Source: Leptoclinus maculatus (Eukaryota > Chordata > Actinopteri > Perciformes > Stichaeidae). Taken from it: a stretch of DNA of 64,000 nt. Location: the NCBI GenBank assembly GCA_032191485.1, contig JAVDOI010000004.1:16705443-16769442 (forward strand). Direction: 5' to 3'. Numbering within the stretch: position 1 is the first letter of the stretch; the number at the start of each line of letters is the position of its first letter. Made by a program: the position numbers and the translations under genes. This document shows, piece by piece, positions 50,811 through 61,735 of this stretch. Below the pieces are notes generated by a model that searched no databases, was not told the origin of the DNA, and saw nothing but the letters and a program-made list of their open reading frames with translations.

Positions 50811-50831
50811 GGGGGGGGGGGGGGGGGGGGG
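50811..50831. repeat. G/C homopolymer next to a splice acceptor
   Basis: 21 G on the plus strand, i.e. a C tract forming the polypyrimidine tract of the transglutaminase exon on the minus strand. Confidence 0.9.
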
Positions 50832-51005
50832 CACACACATCACTGAGCGTTCTCTCTTTCCTCACTGTGACACCTCAGGGAAAATTGCTCTTCAACGCAT
50901 TCCAGTCATGTCGTTGATCATATTGGTAAAGAATTTGGCACGAGAGGTAATGCATGTGCACGTTTTTACATATTTATCGCACATACAGCGAGTGTTGTCC
51001 CTCAC

Positions 51006-51119
51006 TCTGCTGAGGTAGACGGGGTCTGCCCGGCGAATGTAGTCTTTGTTTTCGTCCCTGAGGTGCTGTGGGCTGACCTCCAGGAGCGTCAGACACGCCT
51101 CTAGGACCCCAGGCTCATA
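51006..51119 (-). pseudogene. Transglutaminase exon preceding the catalytic exon
   Basis: 114 bases, acceptor TTGTGTGCAG, putative donor AGCAGA/GTGAGG. It encodes YEPGVLEACLTLLEVSPQHL then a segment ending PVYLSR. Family members have GVLD.CL.LLD and PVYVSRVVSAM here. Splicing at GTGAGG would lose the usual VxSAM residues before VNCNDD, so the exon end is either diverged or damaged. Confidence 0.7.
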
Positions 51120-51756
51120 CTGCACACAAGGAAACAGAAACGTAGCTGTGCTGTCAGCTTACCTGCAAAAGCATTCATTTGAGCCTTGCCAAGTCAGAAA
51201 ACTTAAAAATTGCATCAATACATCAAACGAAACTTCATTCAATTTTAAGGAAACTCAAAAGCGTTCAACACTCCTTTCTCTTAAAGTAAAGCATGATTTG
51301 CAGAGTGAACTCACCCCAGATAGGTTTAGTCTGTTGAGTGCAATCCATGGTCTGACAGCGGGAGTTGTCAGCGACTGAAGGTATGACAAGAAGGCTTCAC
51401 CTTCCCACTGATAAGCATCTCACACCCTTTGTTGTTGTTTTTTCTTGTGGCCATCAACCATCGTATGACAATTACAAAAACATAATCTTTAACCGTGAGC
51501 CCCTTTAAAATAATCTGTGGGGCCACAGTTGGCATGCAGGGCATAATTGGGCCACACCTGTTTATCAATAAACAAACCATTCAGTCCTTTCTCTGGAAAG
51601 ATGTGCCAAGTGACATCGAGGATCCACCTACACTCTGATTAACTTTCTCACTCTTTACTTGTGGCTATCCACATTCTTCACATTTTTGTGGTATCTTCTG
51701 CACACAGTCCAAAGCTGCAGTCCAAACCCCTGCAACAATCTTTTTAACAATTATTA

Positions 51757-51766
<10 letters not shown>

Positions 51767-51807
<41 letters not shown>
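51767..51807. repeat. (AT)n microsatellite
   Basis: A pure TA run. Confidence 0.93.
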
Positions 51808-51813
<6 letters not shown>

Positions 51814-53395
51814 GTGTTTCCCTTAGGTCCGCTGGTGTGCTCACCTGTGTTTGCGCGCACGTGTCTGTGTGCGCGCGCGCATCGGGGCGGAACTCCGCCG
51901 TGCGCGATACAGAGAGCAGAGGAGAATTGTAAACGCGCGGCCATGTAGAGACATAAATGACATGCCGTCGTGTCAATAAGATAAATAATATAAGGCTTTT
52001 TTTTTTTTGACCCATGTGTTTCTGAATTCATTTTTATTTCATTTTGGAGAGCGACAGGGAAAGTCTCCGAGACCGACGGGTTGGCGACCACTGCGTGGAC
52101 ACAAATCTGTGTATCAGTCTAAGCAGCTTTTTTTTATACAATCTCCATTAATGACGGCTAGAGTGAGATTAACTTTTTAAGTTGTTGGCTCCCTCTTCGT
52201 GCACATGGAGCAGGTGCCTCAAGTTGCAAAAGCATATGTATGTCGTAATTGAGAGGGTTTTTGTCTTTTTTTTCTTCTTTTGTTACCTAATTATGAGCTA
52301 AATTAATCTAATTTTAGGACTATGATAAAACAATAGACAACTTTTGGCATAAAAAAACAAGCATTCTGAAAGTAAACTATAAATTACTAAATCACCAATT
52401 TCTAATGAATGAAGGCAGTATGATCTGGCAGGATAATCTCATGCATGCTCTGTTATACCATCGTAAACTTCTGTTACTCTGCACTCAGCATGTCTACCTG
52501 ATTTCAAGTAGCGGAGAATGGACACGAAAGCATGGTTAAGCTTTGTAGTTTCACTTCAGCAATTGTGGGCACCCCCAAATCAGATGAAGTGGAAGGATTG
52601 AGGTGTCAGCACAACCAGGGATTGCCCCGCCTTGCCATCTGTTGCTATCTACTACTGTAATCCAGACAATGAGAAAATGAGTTGTCTAAATCCCAAAGTC
52701 ATGTCAGCTCAATTCAACAGTTCAACCCAAGAATTAGAAAATACAGCTGGCAGCCCCAAGAGGTCATGTAATGACTAAAATAAACAGAAATAAACTATTT
52801 ATATGTCAAATGCATTTGCTCATAGAGGTAACAGGAAGACAGACACAGGTTCCTCTTAGTTTGCTGTGGTCTGGCTTCATGTTGCCAGTCACAAATTAAA
52901 AAACATTGGGGCTTCCCTGTGATGTCACACTTTTGCCTCTAGAGGGAGACAGACACCCTTTGACTGTTTCATAAAAGTGTGATCACAGGCAATGTACTGT
53001 AGCTGATCAGAGCTGAGTAAAGCCACAGCCGATGAGTCAGACATGTGAGACTGGAACATGTTTAGACTTACATAACATATATTAGTGGTTACAGTAGTAA
53101 GATATTCTGGTTTGGTTTCCCCTATATCTGCTCAAAACAGCGTCGGGAAAGAATAGATCAATGTGTGACTCAAAAGTTGGCAGACTGAGGAGTTTTGACC
53201 AATCAAAAAGCTCTAAAATAAGTTCATGATTAAAACTGGGGTCAAGTGCATCAGGCCTATTTCATCTAGTGACCACAGTACTGACTTGTTTGTTGTTTTT
53301 CTTCATTTATATGAATGAAATCAACATGGAAGTGATATTTCCTAAGGTGAAATATATAATCCATACATATGTATATGTATGTGTGTATATAAATG

Positions 53396-53398
<3 letters not shown>

Positions 53399-53438
<40 letters not shown>
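53399..53438. repeat. (AT)n microsatellite
   Basis: A pure TA run flanked by TATGTATG words. Confidence 0.93.
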
Positions 53439-53443
<5 letters not shown>

Positions 53444-54709
53444 CATATATAGTATCAGAAGTTATGTGTGTGTGTGACAATTGTTCTGTGTTCTAATTTA
53501 TGGGTGTGGTCCTGTGTTCTGAGTCACTGTATTCTAAAAAGGAGAGTCACTGTATTCTAAAAAGGAGAGTCACAGCATTCTAGAAAGTATTCTCTACATG
53601 TTGGACAAAACCTCTTGGCAGACACACAAGTGGAGCTGTTAGGATTGGTGATACTGCTTGCACTCTTTACTCATGATGCCGAACTTTCTGAAACCAGTGG
53701 ATCATCAAGAAACATCGGGAAATGTTCATCGTTTGTGGAAGGAGAAGACGACGCCCCTTTTCACGTTTTGGCGTTTAATGACAGTCGTGATTAGCTTTTG
53801 TTGATTAGTTTAAGTCTAGCAGCAGGTATACGCGGTCTCTCTCTCTCTCTCTCTCTCCCCTCTCTCACAGACACACACACACCTGGTGGGGTAAGTTATT
53901 TGTCTTTGATTTTGTTTTATTGTAATTTTGTTATATTCAGTGCTTGAAGTGGAAAAAAGTGCCAGTTCTGTCCTTATTCAAATGTTGGTGTGTGTATTGG
54001 CTGGTATCTCTACTTATTCCTATTCATGTATTCTTTCTTTATCCTATTGCCACATTCATAATCCATTTATTGTTACATTATTATACGTGGGCTATGCATC
54101 TTCTATAGTAGGCCTATAATACTCCAATAATAACTGAAACATTGGAGGGTTCAGGTGGTATGTTTGTAAATGTACCCATAGTGTTAATACTTAAAGTGCT
54201 TTCCTGTATTTGTAGCCTGTAGTATTGCTCTTAAATATATTATATGCAGGTTTGCATAAAGAGCTGAGGCGTGTGAACTATACATTCTGGTTTTAGGAGC
54301 TCTCAGTCAGGATGCTCAATCATATCATGGAGCTCGAAAAAGAGTCTGATTTTTTTTCAGTGAATAAAAGAGACAAGGAGATTTTGGGATTGGGAGTCCT
54401 CCCTCAAGAAAATGTAAGAGTTTTGACTTAAAACTATGCAATCTTACATAATTGTGGGCCATTCATATTAGTATAGATAGAATTTCCTATAGTTGAAACA
54501 TTATTTTATTATTCACAGATATCACATTGTCTGCACATTTAATTCTTCTGAAAATGTTTGCCCTGTAAATGAATACTGAGTAAATCAAAAGAGCAGATTC
54601 GGAAAACTTTTAAATAATGTTTCATTGTTTATATTTGTTCACAAAAAAAGTTAAAAAGAAGAGTTCACTTTCACAAAAAGGATGTGAACAGTGTATCGAT
54701 GAATCGTTC

Positions 54710-57590
54710 TTGCCCACTAGAGAGCGGTGTAATGAAAGCTGTTTTTATTGAAAATGTTATGACAATGAAGTGTCTGTTATTGTCACTGTAAAGACACCTG
54801 TCAGCCTTGGAAGAAGGTCTCTCTTGTGTTCATCTTCCCAAGAAATACTCAAATGTATTTGACTGTTTGGATTTTTTCGGAGTTCTGCCTTGTAAACTTG
54901 AGAGTGATGTCGAAATAGTTTTATATTGTTGTATTGTTAACAAAATAATGATGATTTGTGTCATTCTTATTGTCAAGACACATGTAAGCCTTGGAAGAAG
55001 GCCTCTCTTGTGTTCATCTTCCCAAGAAATATTTTCAAATTATTTTACTTTTTCTTGGCCACTAGAGAGTTGTCTCATAATAGACATTATATTTTAATAT
55101 TATATGTTTAAATATATCTTATTGTCACTGTAAAGACACCTGTAAGCCTTGGAAGAAGGTCTCTCTTGTGTTCATCTTCCCAAGAAATATTTTCTAACAA
55201 AAATATATTTTTTGGAGTATTTCTTGGCCACTAGAGAGTTGTTTCATAATAGACATTATATTTTAATATTATATGTTTAAATATATCTTATTGTCACTGT
55301 AAAGACACCTGTAAGCCTTGGAAGAAGGTCTCTCTTGCGTTCATCTTCCCAAGAAATATTTTCGAGCAAAGATATATTTTTGGAGTATTTCTTGGCCACT
55401 AGAGAGTTGTTTCATAATAGACATTATATTTTAATATTATATGTTTAAATACATCTTATTGTCACTGTAAAGACACCTGTCAGCCTTGGAAGAAGGTCTC
55501 TCTTGTGTTCATCTTCCCAAGAAATATTTTCGAGCAAAAATATATTTTTGGAGTATTTCTTGGCCACTAGAGAGTTGTCTCATAATAGAAATTATATTTA
55601 AATTGTTTATGTTTAAATATATCTTATTGTCACTGTAAAGACACCTGTAAGCCTTGGAAGAAGGTCTCTCTTGTGTTCATCTTCCCAAGAAATATTTTCT
55701 AACAAAAATATATTTTTGGAGTATTTCTTGGCCACTAGAGAGTTGTCTCATAATAGACATCATTTTTAAATTGTTAATGTTTAAATACATCTTATTGTCA
55801 CTGTAAAGACACCTGTCAGCCTTGGAAGAAGGTCTCTCTTGTGTTCATCTTCCCAAGAAATATTTTCGAGCAAAAATATATTTTTGGAATATTTCTTGGC
55901 CACTAGAGAGTTGTCTCATAATAGACATTATATTTTAATATTATATGTTTAAATACATCTTATTGTCACTGTAAAGACACCTGTCAGCCTTGGAAGAAGG
56001 TCTCTCTTGTGTTCATCTTCCCAAGAAATATTTTCGAGCAAAAATATATTTTTGGAGTATTTCTTGGCCACTAGAGAGTTGTCTCATAATAGACATTATA
56101 TTTAAATTGTTTATGTTAAAATATATCTTATTGTCACTGTAAAGACACCTGTCAGCCTTGGAAGAAGGTCTCTCTTGTGTTCATCTTCCCAAGAAATATT
56201 TTCGAGCAAAGATATATTTTTGGAGTATTTCTTGGCCACTAGAGAGTTGTCTCATAATAGACATTATATTTTAATATTATATGTTTAAATACATCTTATT
56301 GTCACTGTAAAGACACCTGTAAGCCTTGGAAGAAGGTCTCTCTTGCGTTCATCTTCCCAAGAAATATTTTCTAACAAAAATATATTTTTGGAGTATTTCT
56401 TGGCCACTAGAGAGTTGTCTCATAATAGACATTATATTTTAATATTATATGTTTAAATACATCTTATTGTCACTGTAAAGACACCTGTCAGCCTTGGAAG
56501 AAGGTCTCTCTTGTGTTCATCTTCCCAAGAAATATTTTCTAACAAAAATATATTTTTGTAGTATTTCTTGGCCACTAGAGAGTTGTCTCATAATAGACAT
56601 TATATTTTCATTTTTTTATGTTTAAATATATCTTATTGTCACTGTAAAGACACCTGTCAGCCTTGGAAGAAGGTCTCTCTTGTGTTCATCTTCCCAAGAA
56701 ATATTTTCTAACAAAAATATATTTTTGGAGTATTTCTTGGCCACTAGAGAGTTGTTTCATAGTAGACATTATATTTTAATATTATATGTTTAAATATATC
56801 TTATTGTCACTGTAAAGACACCTGTAAGCCTTGGAAGAAGGTCTCTCTTGCGTTCATCTTCCCAAGAAATATTTTCTAACAAAAATATATTTTTGTAGTA
56901 TTTCTTGGCCACTAGAGAGTTGTTTCATAATAGACATTATATTTTAATATTATATGTTTAAATACATCTTATTGTCACTGTAAAGACACCTGTCAGCCTT
57001 GGAAGAAGGTCTCTCTTGTGTTCATCTTCCCAAGAAATATTTTCTAACAAAAATATATTTTTGGAGTATTTCTTGGCCACTAGAGAGTTGTCTCATAATA
57101 GACATTATATTTAAATTGTTTATGTTTAAATACATCTTATTGTCACTGTAAAGACACCTGTAAGCCTTGGAAGAAGGTCTCTCTTGTGTTCATCTTCCCA
57201 AGAAATATTTTCGAGCAAAAATATATTTTTGGAGTATTTCTTGGCCACTAGAGAGTTGTCTCATAATAGACATTATATTTTAATATTATATGTTTAAATA
57301 CATCTTATTGTCACTGTAAAGACACCTGTAAGCCTTGGAAGAAGGTCTCTCTTGTGTTCATCTTCCCAAGAAATATTGTGAACAAAAATATATTTTTGGA
57401 GTATTTCTTGGCCACTAGAGAGTTGTCTCATAATAGACATTATATTTTAATTTTTTAATGTTTAAATATCTGTTATTGTCACTGTAAAGACACCTGTCAG
57501 CCTTGGAAGAAGGTCTCTCTTGTGTTCATCTTCCCAAGAAATATTTTCGAGCAAAAATATATTTTTGGAGTATTTCTTGGTCACTAGTAT
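54710..57590. repeat. 168-bp satellite array, about 17 monomers
   Basis: The anchor CACTGTAAAGACACCTGT recurs with a 168-base period (for example 56976, 57144, 57312). The first two monomers are diverged. Each unit carries CCTTGGAAGAAGGTCTCTCT ... CATCTTCCCAAG, an imperfect stem-loop, then AAATATATTTTTGGAGTATT and TGGCCACTAGAGAGTTG. Monomers fall into subtypes (CGAGCAAA or CTAACAAA; GTCAGCC or GTAAGCC) interspersed along the array. Confidence 0.95.
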
Positions 57591-57729
57591 GGAATGTATG
57601 GAAGCCCATTCCCGCAGCAAAAAAAAAAAAAAAGATCACTAAAAAAAAAAAAAAAAAAAATGTAATTCACAAAGAAATAAAATAATAATCCACCCACAAT
57701 TTCTTTTTTTTTTTTCTTTTACTTTTTTT

Positions 57730-57860
57730 CCACCAGCAAAAAAAAAAAAACTTTTGGTGCATCCATCTGTAACCATAACACTGACCAGATTTTTCCAGTT
57801 GCTATAGAAAGTCGAAATTATGAGATACTTTAACAGAACAGTCATAGATGCAGCTATGAC
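57730..57860. repeat. Left arm of large inverted repeat
   Basis: Inverse of 60735-60860, containing CATCCATCTGTAACCATAAC and CCAGTTGCTATAGAAAGTCG. Flanked by long A and T homopolymers. Confidence 0.85.
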
Positions 57861-58489
57861 ATATGAATGGATTGTGAGTACATTGAAGACTTCTTTAAAA
57901 CGTGGCTTTACAACACATGAAATACAGATGATGTTTCACATGGATTGTACTGAGCAAACGCACCCTTGAAGCTCTGGAGCAGGGGTGTCAAACTCATTTT
58001 CACCCCGGGCCACATCAGCATCATGGTCGCCCTCAAAGGGCCAGATGTAACTGTAAGACTGTATAAATGTAACCACTCCTAACATATTGTTAAACAACTC
58101 TCTCTGCATTTAATTATTGTTTATTCAAGTGTAAACATATTGTAAATGCATTTATATAAATGTAAAATGATATGCACATTTCTCTGTTATTATAACATAA
58201 ATCAAAGATCAAACTTTTAAAGAAAATATAAAAAACAAAAATCATCAAACACGAGTTAGTTATTTTAGTTATTAACTCTGTTCAAAGCATGTTTGTCACA
58301 GTTGAGAGGGACATAACTATGGTACAACAAATGATTGTGAGCTGCTAAGAACATGTGTGACAGATGTGACATCTAACTAAAAACCGTTTGAGGACCGCGT
58401 TTGTTGGGGCAAAGTATAAACAGGAACCGCTAACGCTGAACTGGTTTGTTGACTAGTTACTGCGCATGTGCGCCAAAAATAAGTTCGCT

Positions 58490-59215
58490 GAATTCAGGTT
58501 TCAAAATAAAACATGTATTTAATAACAAATGCAATCTGAATTAACTATCGATAGTAAAATGCTCTCGAGAACAGCTTTCACACACACTCCAAACAGGAAG
58601 CTTGTTACCTGAAGGACGAAATGTGATGAAGAGAGTGAAATAAACATTTGAATCGCCTTTCATAGTCCGTAAAATATCTGTCTCAAATACTATTGGCTAA
58701 ATCCAGCTGACTCCTCCTAGCCTTAGTCAGCTGACTCCCTCGTCGTCTCCTATTGGTCTCCGTCTGTAGCTCCTCCTTCTTGGGTTCCTCTTGGGTCCTC
58801 GCTCTAATCTTGGTGTCCTCTGTTAAAGCCCAACTTAAAATCCTGTCTATCCCTATCGACTATTCTTACAGATTAATACATTTATTAATAATACATCCAA
58901 TAATTGTCTCTTATGGTTCAACAGTCCTATAGTAAACATATTGTAAACACACTCTACACTAGATAAGTATTCTGGTACTTCCTGATACTTTGACACTTTT
59001 TACAAGCATATGTGCGGCATTTCCACGATGCTTCCTATATTCATTCTAAACATATTACATCTCATAGATAAATATATTGCAACACTTTAACCCATCGTAA
59101 CATTCTTATTATTTTGACACTTCTATTCACCATAAGAGGTGCTAATCATCATACTAAACTAATTCTAATACTAAAATCCCACTAATTCTATCCTTAATAC
59201 TGAAATCCTCCACAC
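58490..59215 (-). mobile_element. LTR-like fragment inside the hAT element
   Basis: The minus strand of this stretch resembles the plus strand of 61098-61735: AGGATTT..AGTATTA, AATTAGTTTAGTATGAT, ATTAGCACCTCTT, GTGAATAGAAGTGTCA, then at the far end GTTCTC.AGAGCATTT..ACTAT.GATAGTTAATT. It contains SINE-free promoter-like sequence only; no ORF. Confidence 0.6.
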
Positions 59216-59236
59216 GTTCCTACTCAACCACCGTAC

Positions 59237-60117
59237 TTGTGCATGGTACGGCACATCTCAATGCTCCGAGCCCAACTTCTTCAGAAACAGTTGGAACTGG
59301 CTGTGATTCAGGCCACGCGCCCGAATGAAGTTCACTGTTTTCGTGACCGTGGTCATTATATTATGTTCCAGAACCTTTCCACACAGAGCTTCTTGGTGGA
59401 TAATGCAATGATAAGTTATCAGAGGTGTGTGGCAGTTACTTTTTAGCATTTTCTTTAGCCCCACCAACTCCTCCAGGGTATTCAGTTTTACTCACGGACC
59501 TCTCCACTGCATCACTAATGTCCCTCCCCGTCGTCGTTCCATGGAGGGCAGCTACATCCAAGAGCTCCTCACTGACAGTCAAGTCTGCCTTCAGCCGCTT
59601 ACAAACATGGACAGTTGCGCTGTGTCCGTGTTGTCTGTGCTTTCATCAACCAAACAGCCACGTAGCTGCTCGACTCCTCGGCTAGCTGTGTTGTCAGATT
59701 GCCTGCTAGTTCCTTAAGTCGGTCTGCGATGGTGTTCCTTGACAAAGTGACATTTGTAAAAGCCTGTACCTGGTCGGGGCTCACCTGCTCACAGACCCTG
59801 ATCATACACTCCTTCACCCTCTGAAAAGGACTTGGAAGCTCGGGCGGTTTCTTCAGCCACAATAAAGCTTTCACAGCGGCATCATTTGTGTCTGTAGCTT
59901 CTGTGAATATGTTCTGCTGTGATTGGAGTCTGCCTTTACATTTTTGGACAAGTTGATGTTTTTCTTGGAGGCTAAATGTAGCATACTTGGCTCCGTGTTT
60001 GGTATCAAAATGCCGACGTAAATTGTATTCTTTCATCACTGACACTGCTTCATAGCATAGCATAGCATACAGACCGGTTTCTCTCCTTGAAGAACAAACA
60101 TATATTCGCTTTCCCAT
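59237..60117 (-). pseudogene. Broken hAT transposase of the GTF2IRD2/ZBED-like type
   Basis: Minus-strand frames 60117-59599 (containing EYNLRRHFDTKHGAKYATFS, CEQVSPDQVQAFTNVTLSRN and TIADRLKELAGNL) and 59467-59258 (HCIIHQEALCGKVL, TVNFIRARGLNHSQFQLFL) match the order of domesticated and free hAT transposases of this group. At least one frameshift or deletion separates them, and the C-terminal dimerisation region is missing. Not expected to be functional. Confidence 0.8.
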
Positions 60118-60734
60118 CTTTCATTAAATGTCCTTCCCTCTGTATCAATGTTCCTCTTCTTAGACATGTTGGGATTATTTTTCAAACATTTTCAACTCAA
60201 TAATTCGTTGGAAACCCGATTTAGTTAACGTTAACGCTACTAGCGGCCGCAGTCCGTCATTTCGCGGGTCAAAAACTCAACATGCATTGTGGTTGATGTA
60301 GTTTATGGTCACTGTAGCGTACACGATGAAGCAGCATAGAGTTTAATTTTAAGACAATCATATGCCTTTTATATGGAAGCCCATTTCAGCAGCAAAAAAA
60401 ACAAATGAAAAATTAGACTTGATAATAAATATATATATCATAATTATGACTTTTAATTTTTTTTAATACATTTTTTTTTTTGCTGGTGGAAATATGCCTT
60501 CGCGGGCCTTGAGTTTGACACATGTGCTCTGGAGTATAAAGAATGAAACCAATGTGGCTGAGGTGGCGACCAATAAACAGCAACTGGAAACATCTTTTTT
60601 TTTTTTCTTTTTTGCTGACAGAGAAAAAGTAAAAAAAAAAAAAATATATATATATATATATATATTTTTTTTTTTGTGAATTCATTATTATTATTTTTTT
60701 TTTTTTGTGAATTCATTTTTTTTTTTTTTTTTTG

Positions 60735-60860
60735 GTCATAGCTGCTTCTATGACTGTTGTGTTAAAGTATCTCATAATTTCGACTTTCTATAGCAACTGG
60801 AAAAATCTGGTCAGTGTTATGGTTACAGATGGATGCACCAAAAGTTTTTTTTGCTGGTGG
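60735..60860. repeat. Right arm of large inverted repeat
   Basis: Inverse complement of 57730-57860. The loop of about 2.9 kb contains the whole hAT element. Confidence 0.85.
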
Positions 60861-61090
60861 AAAAAAAGTAAAAAAAAAAATTATTAGAATTATTATTATT
60901 CATTTTTTTTGTGAATTACATATTTTTTTTTTTTTTTAAGTTACTATTTTTTTTTTGCGATCTTATTTTTTTTTTTTTTATTCCCGCCAGCAAAAAAAAA
61001 AAAAAAATAAGATCACCAAAAAAAAAAAAAGAATTAATTCACAAAAAAAAAATAAAAAGAATTAATTAATTCACAAAAAAAAAAGTATTA
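60861..61090. repeat. A/T-rich foldback sequence
   Basis: Alternating T and A homopolymers with CCAGCAAAAA, GCGATCTTATTTTT, AATAAGATCACC and GAATTAATTCAC words. The two halves are imperfect inverses. Confidence 0.7.
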
Positions 61091-61097
61091 GTAGGTT

Positions 61098-61735
61098 TTG
61101 TGAAGGATTTTAGTATTATAATTAGTTTAGTATGATTATTAGCACCTCTTGTGGTGAATAGAAGTGTCACAATAATAAGAATGTTACCATGGGTTAAAGA
61201 GTTGCAATATATTTATCTATGAAATGTATTTTATGTTTACAGGAGGTTTACAGATAGAGGATATTATATGTTACAGTATATTGACACATTGAATGTATTA
61301 AGCCATAAAAGTATTGAACACTGAAGTATTAAACACTGTAGAGAATAGGTATTAAAGGGACAGATTCAGGGACTACTACAAGGACGTCTCCAGCTGAGGT
61401 GACAACATCAGGACAATGCAGCAGGCCAAGCCAGGTCATAAAGCCATGAGGCTGCTTTTAGGGATGTGCCAGAAACCATCGATTAGAGGAGGAACCAAGA
61501 TGACCAATAAGCCAAACACTGATTGGCTCAGACATTAGCCAAGATGATCAATGTATAAGTAAAACACCGATTGGCTCACCTGCAGTTTTTATGACCATCT
61601 GACCCCCCTGTGTCTTTTCTGCAGAATAAAAGCTTTGTTTGAGGGAACAGAGACCAGACCCCACATGATCGCTTGTGAGAGTGAAAGTGTGTGATCTCTG
61701 TTCTCCAGAGCATTTACTATTGATAGTTAATTAGG
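61098..61735 (+). mobile_element. LTR-like fragment
   Basis: Starts near TGTGAAGGATTT. It has AATAAA at about 61625 (GCAGAATAAAAGC) and ends near GATAGTTAATT. Homologous in inverse orientation to 58490-59215. No retroviral or retrotransposon genes are present. Confidence 0.55.

Larger units (their letters stand above)
51120..54709. other. Region with no recognised gene
   Basis: No further transglutaminase exon was recognised. It contains AT microsatellites at about 51767-51807 and 53399-53438, a three-copy 24-base repeat (AGTCACTGTATTCTAAAAAG type, about 53521-53587), a CT run near 53839-53858 and one weak exon candidate at 54298-54411. Confidence 0.5.
57980..60526 (-). mobile_element. hAT transposon with decayed transposase
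   Basis: The 8-bp target duplication CTCTGGAG lies on both sides (57972-57979 and 60527-60534). The ends CAGGGGTGTCAAACTC and GAGTTTGACACATGTG are imperfect TIRs. Transposase remnants are on the minus strand at 59237-60117. An LTR-like fragment (about 58490-59215) and an A/T-rich foldback piece (about 60371-60490) are nested inside. Confidence 0.85.

Noticed and set aside
50569..51018. 149-residue plus-strand ORF near 50.6-51.0 kb
   Set aside because: It is antisense to the transglutaminase exons and crosses the G homopolymer.
54710..57590. CRISPR-like array
   Set aside because: The 168-bp unit is a head-to-tail satellite with no unique spacers, in a vertebrate genome.
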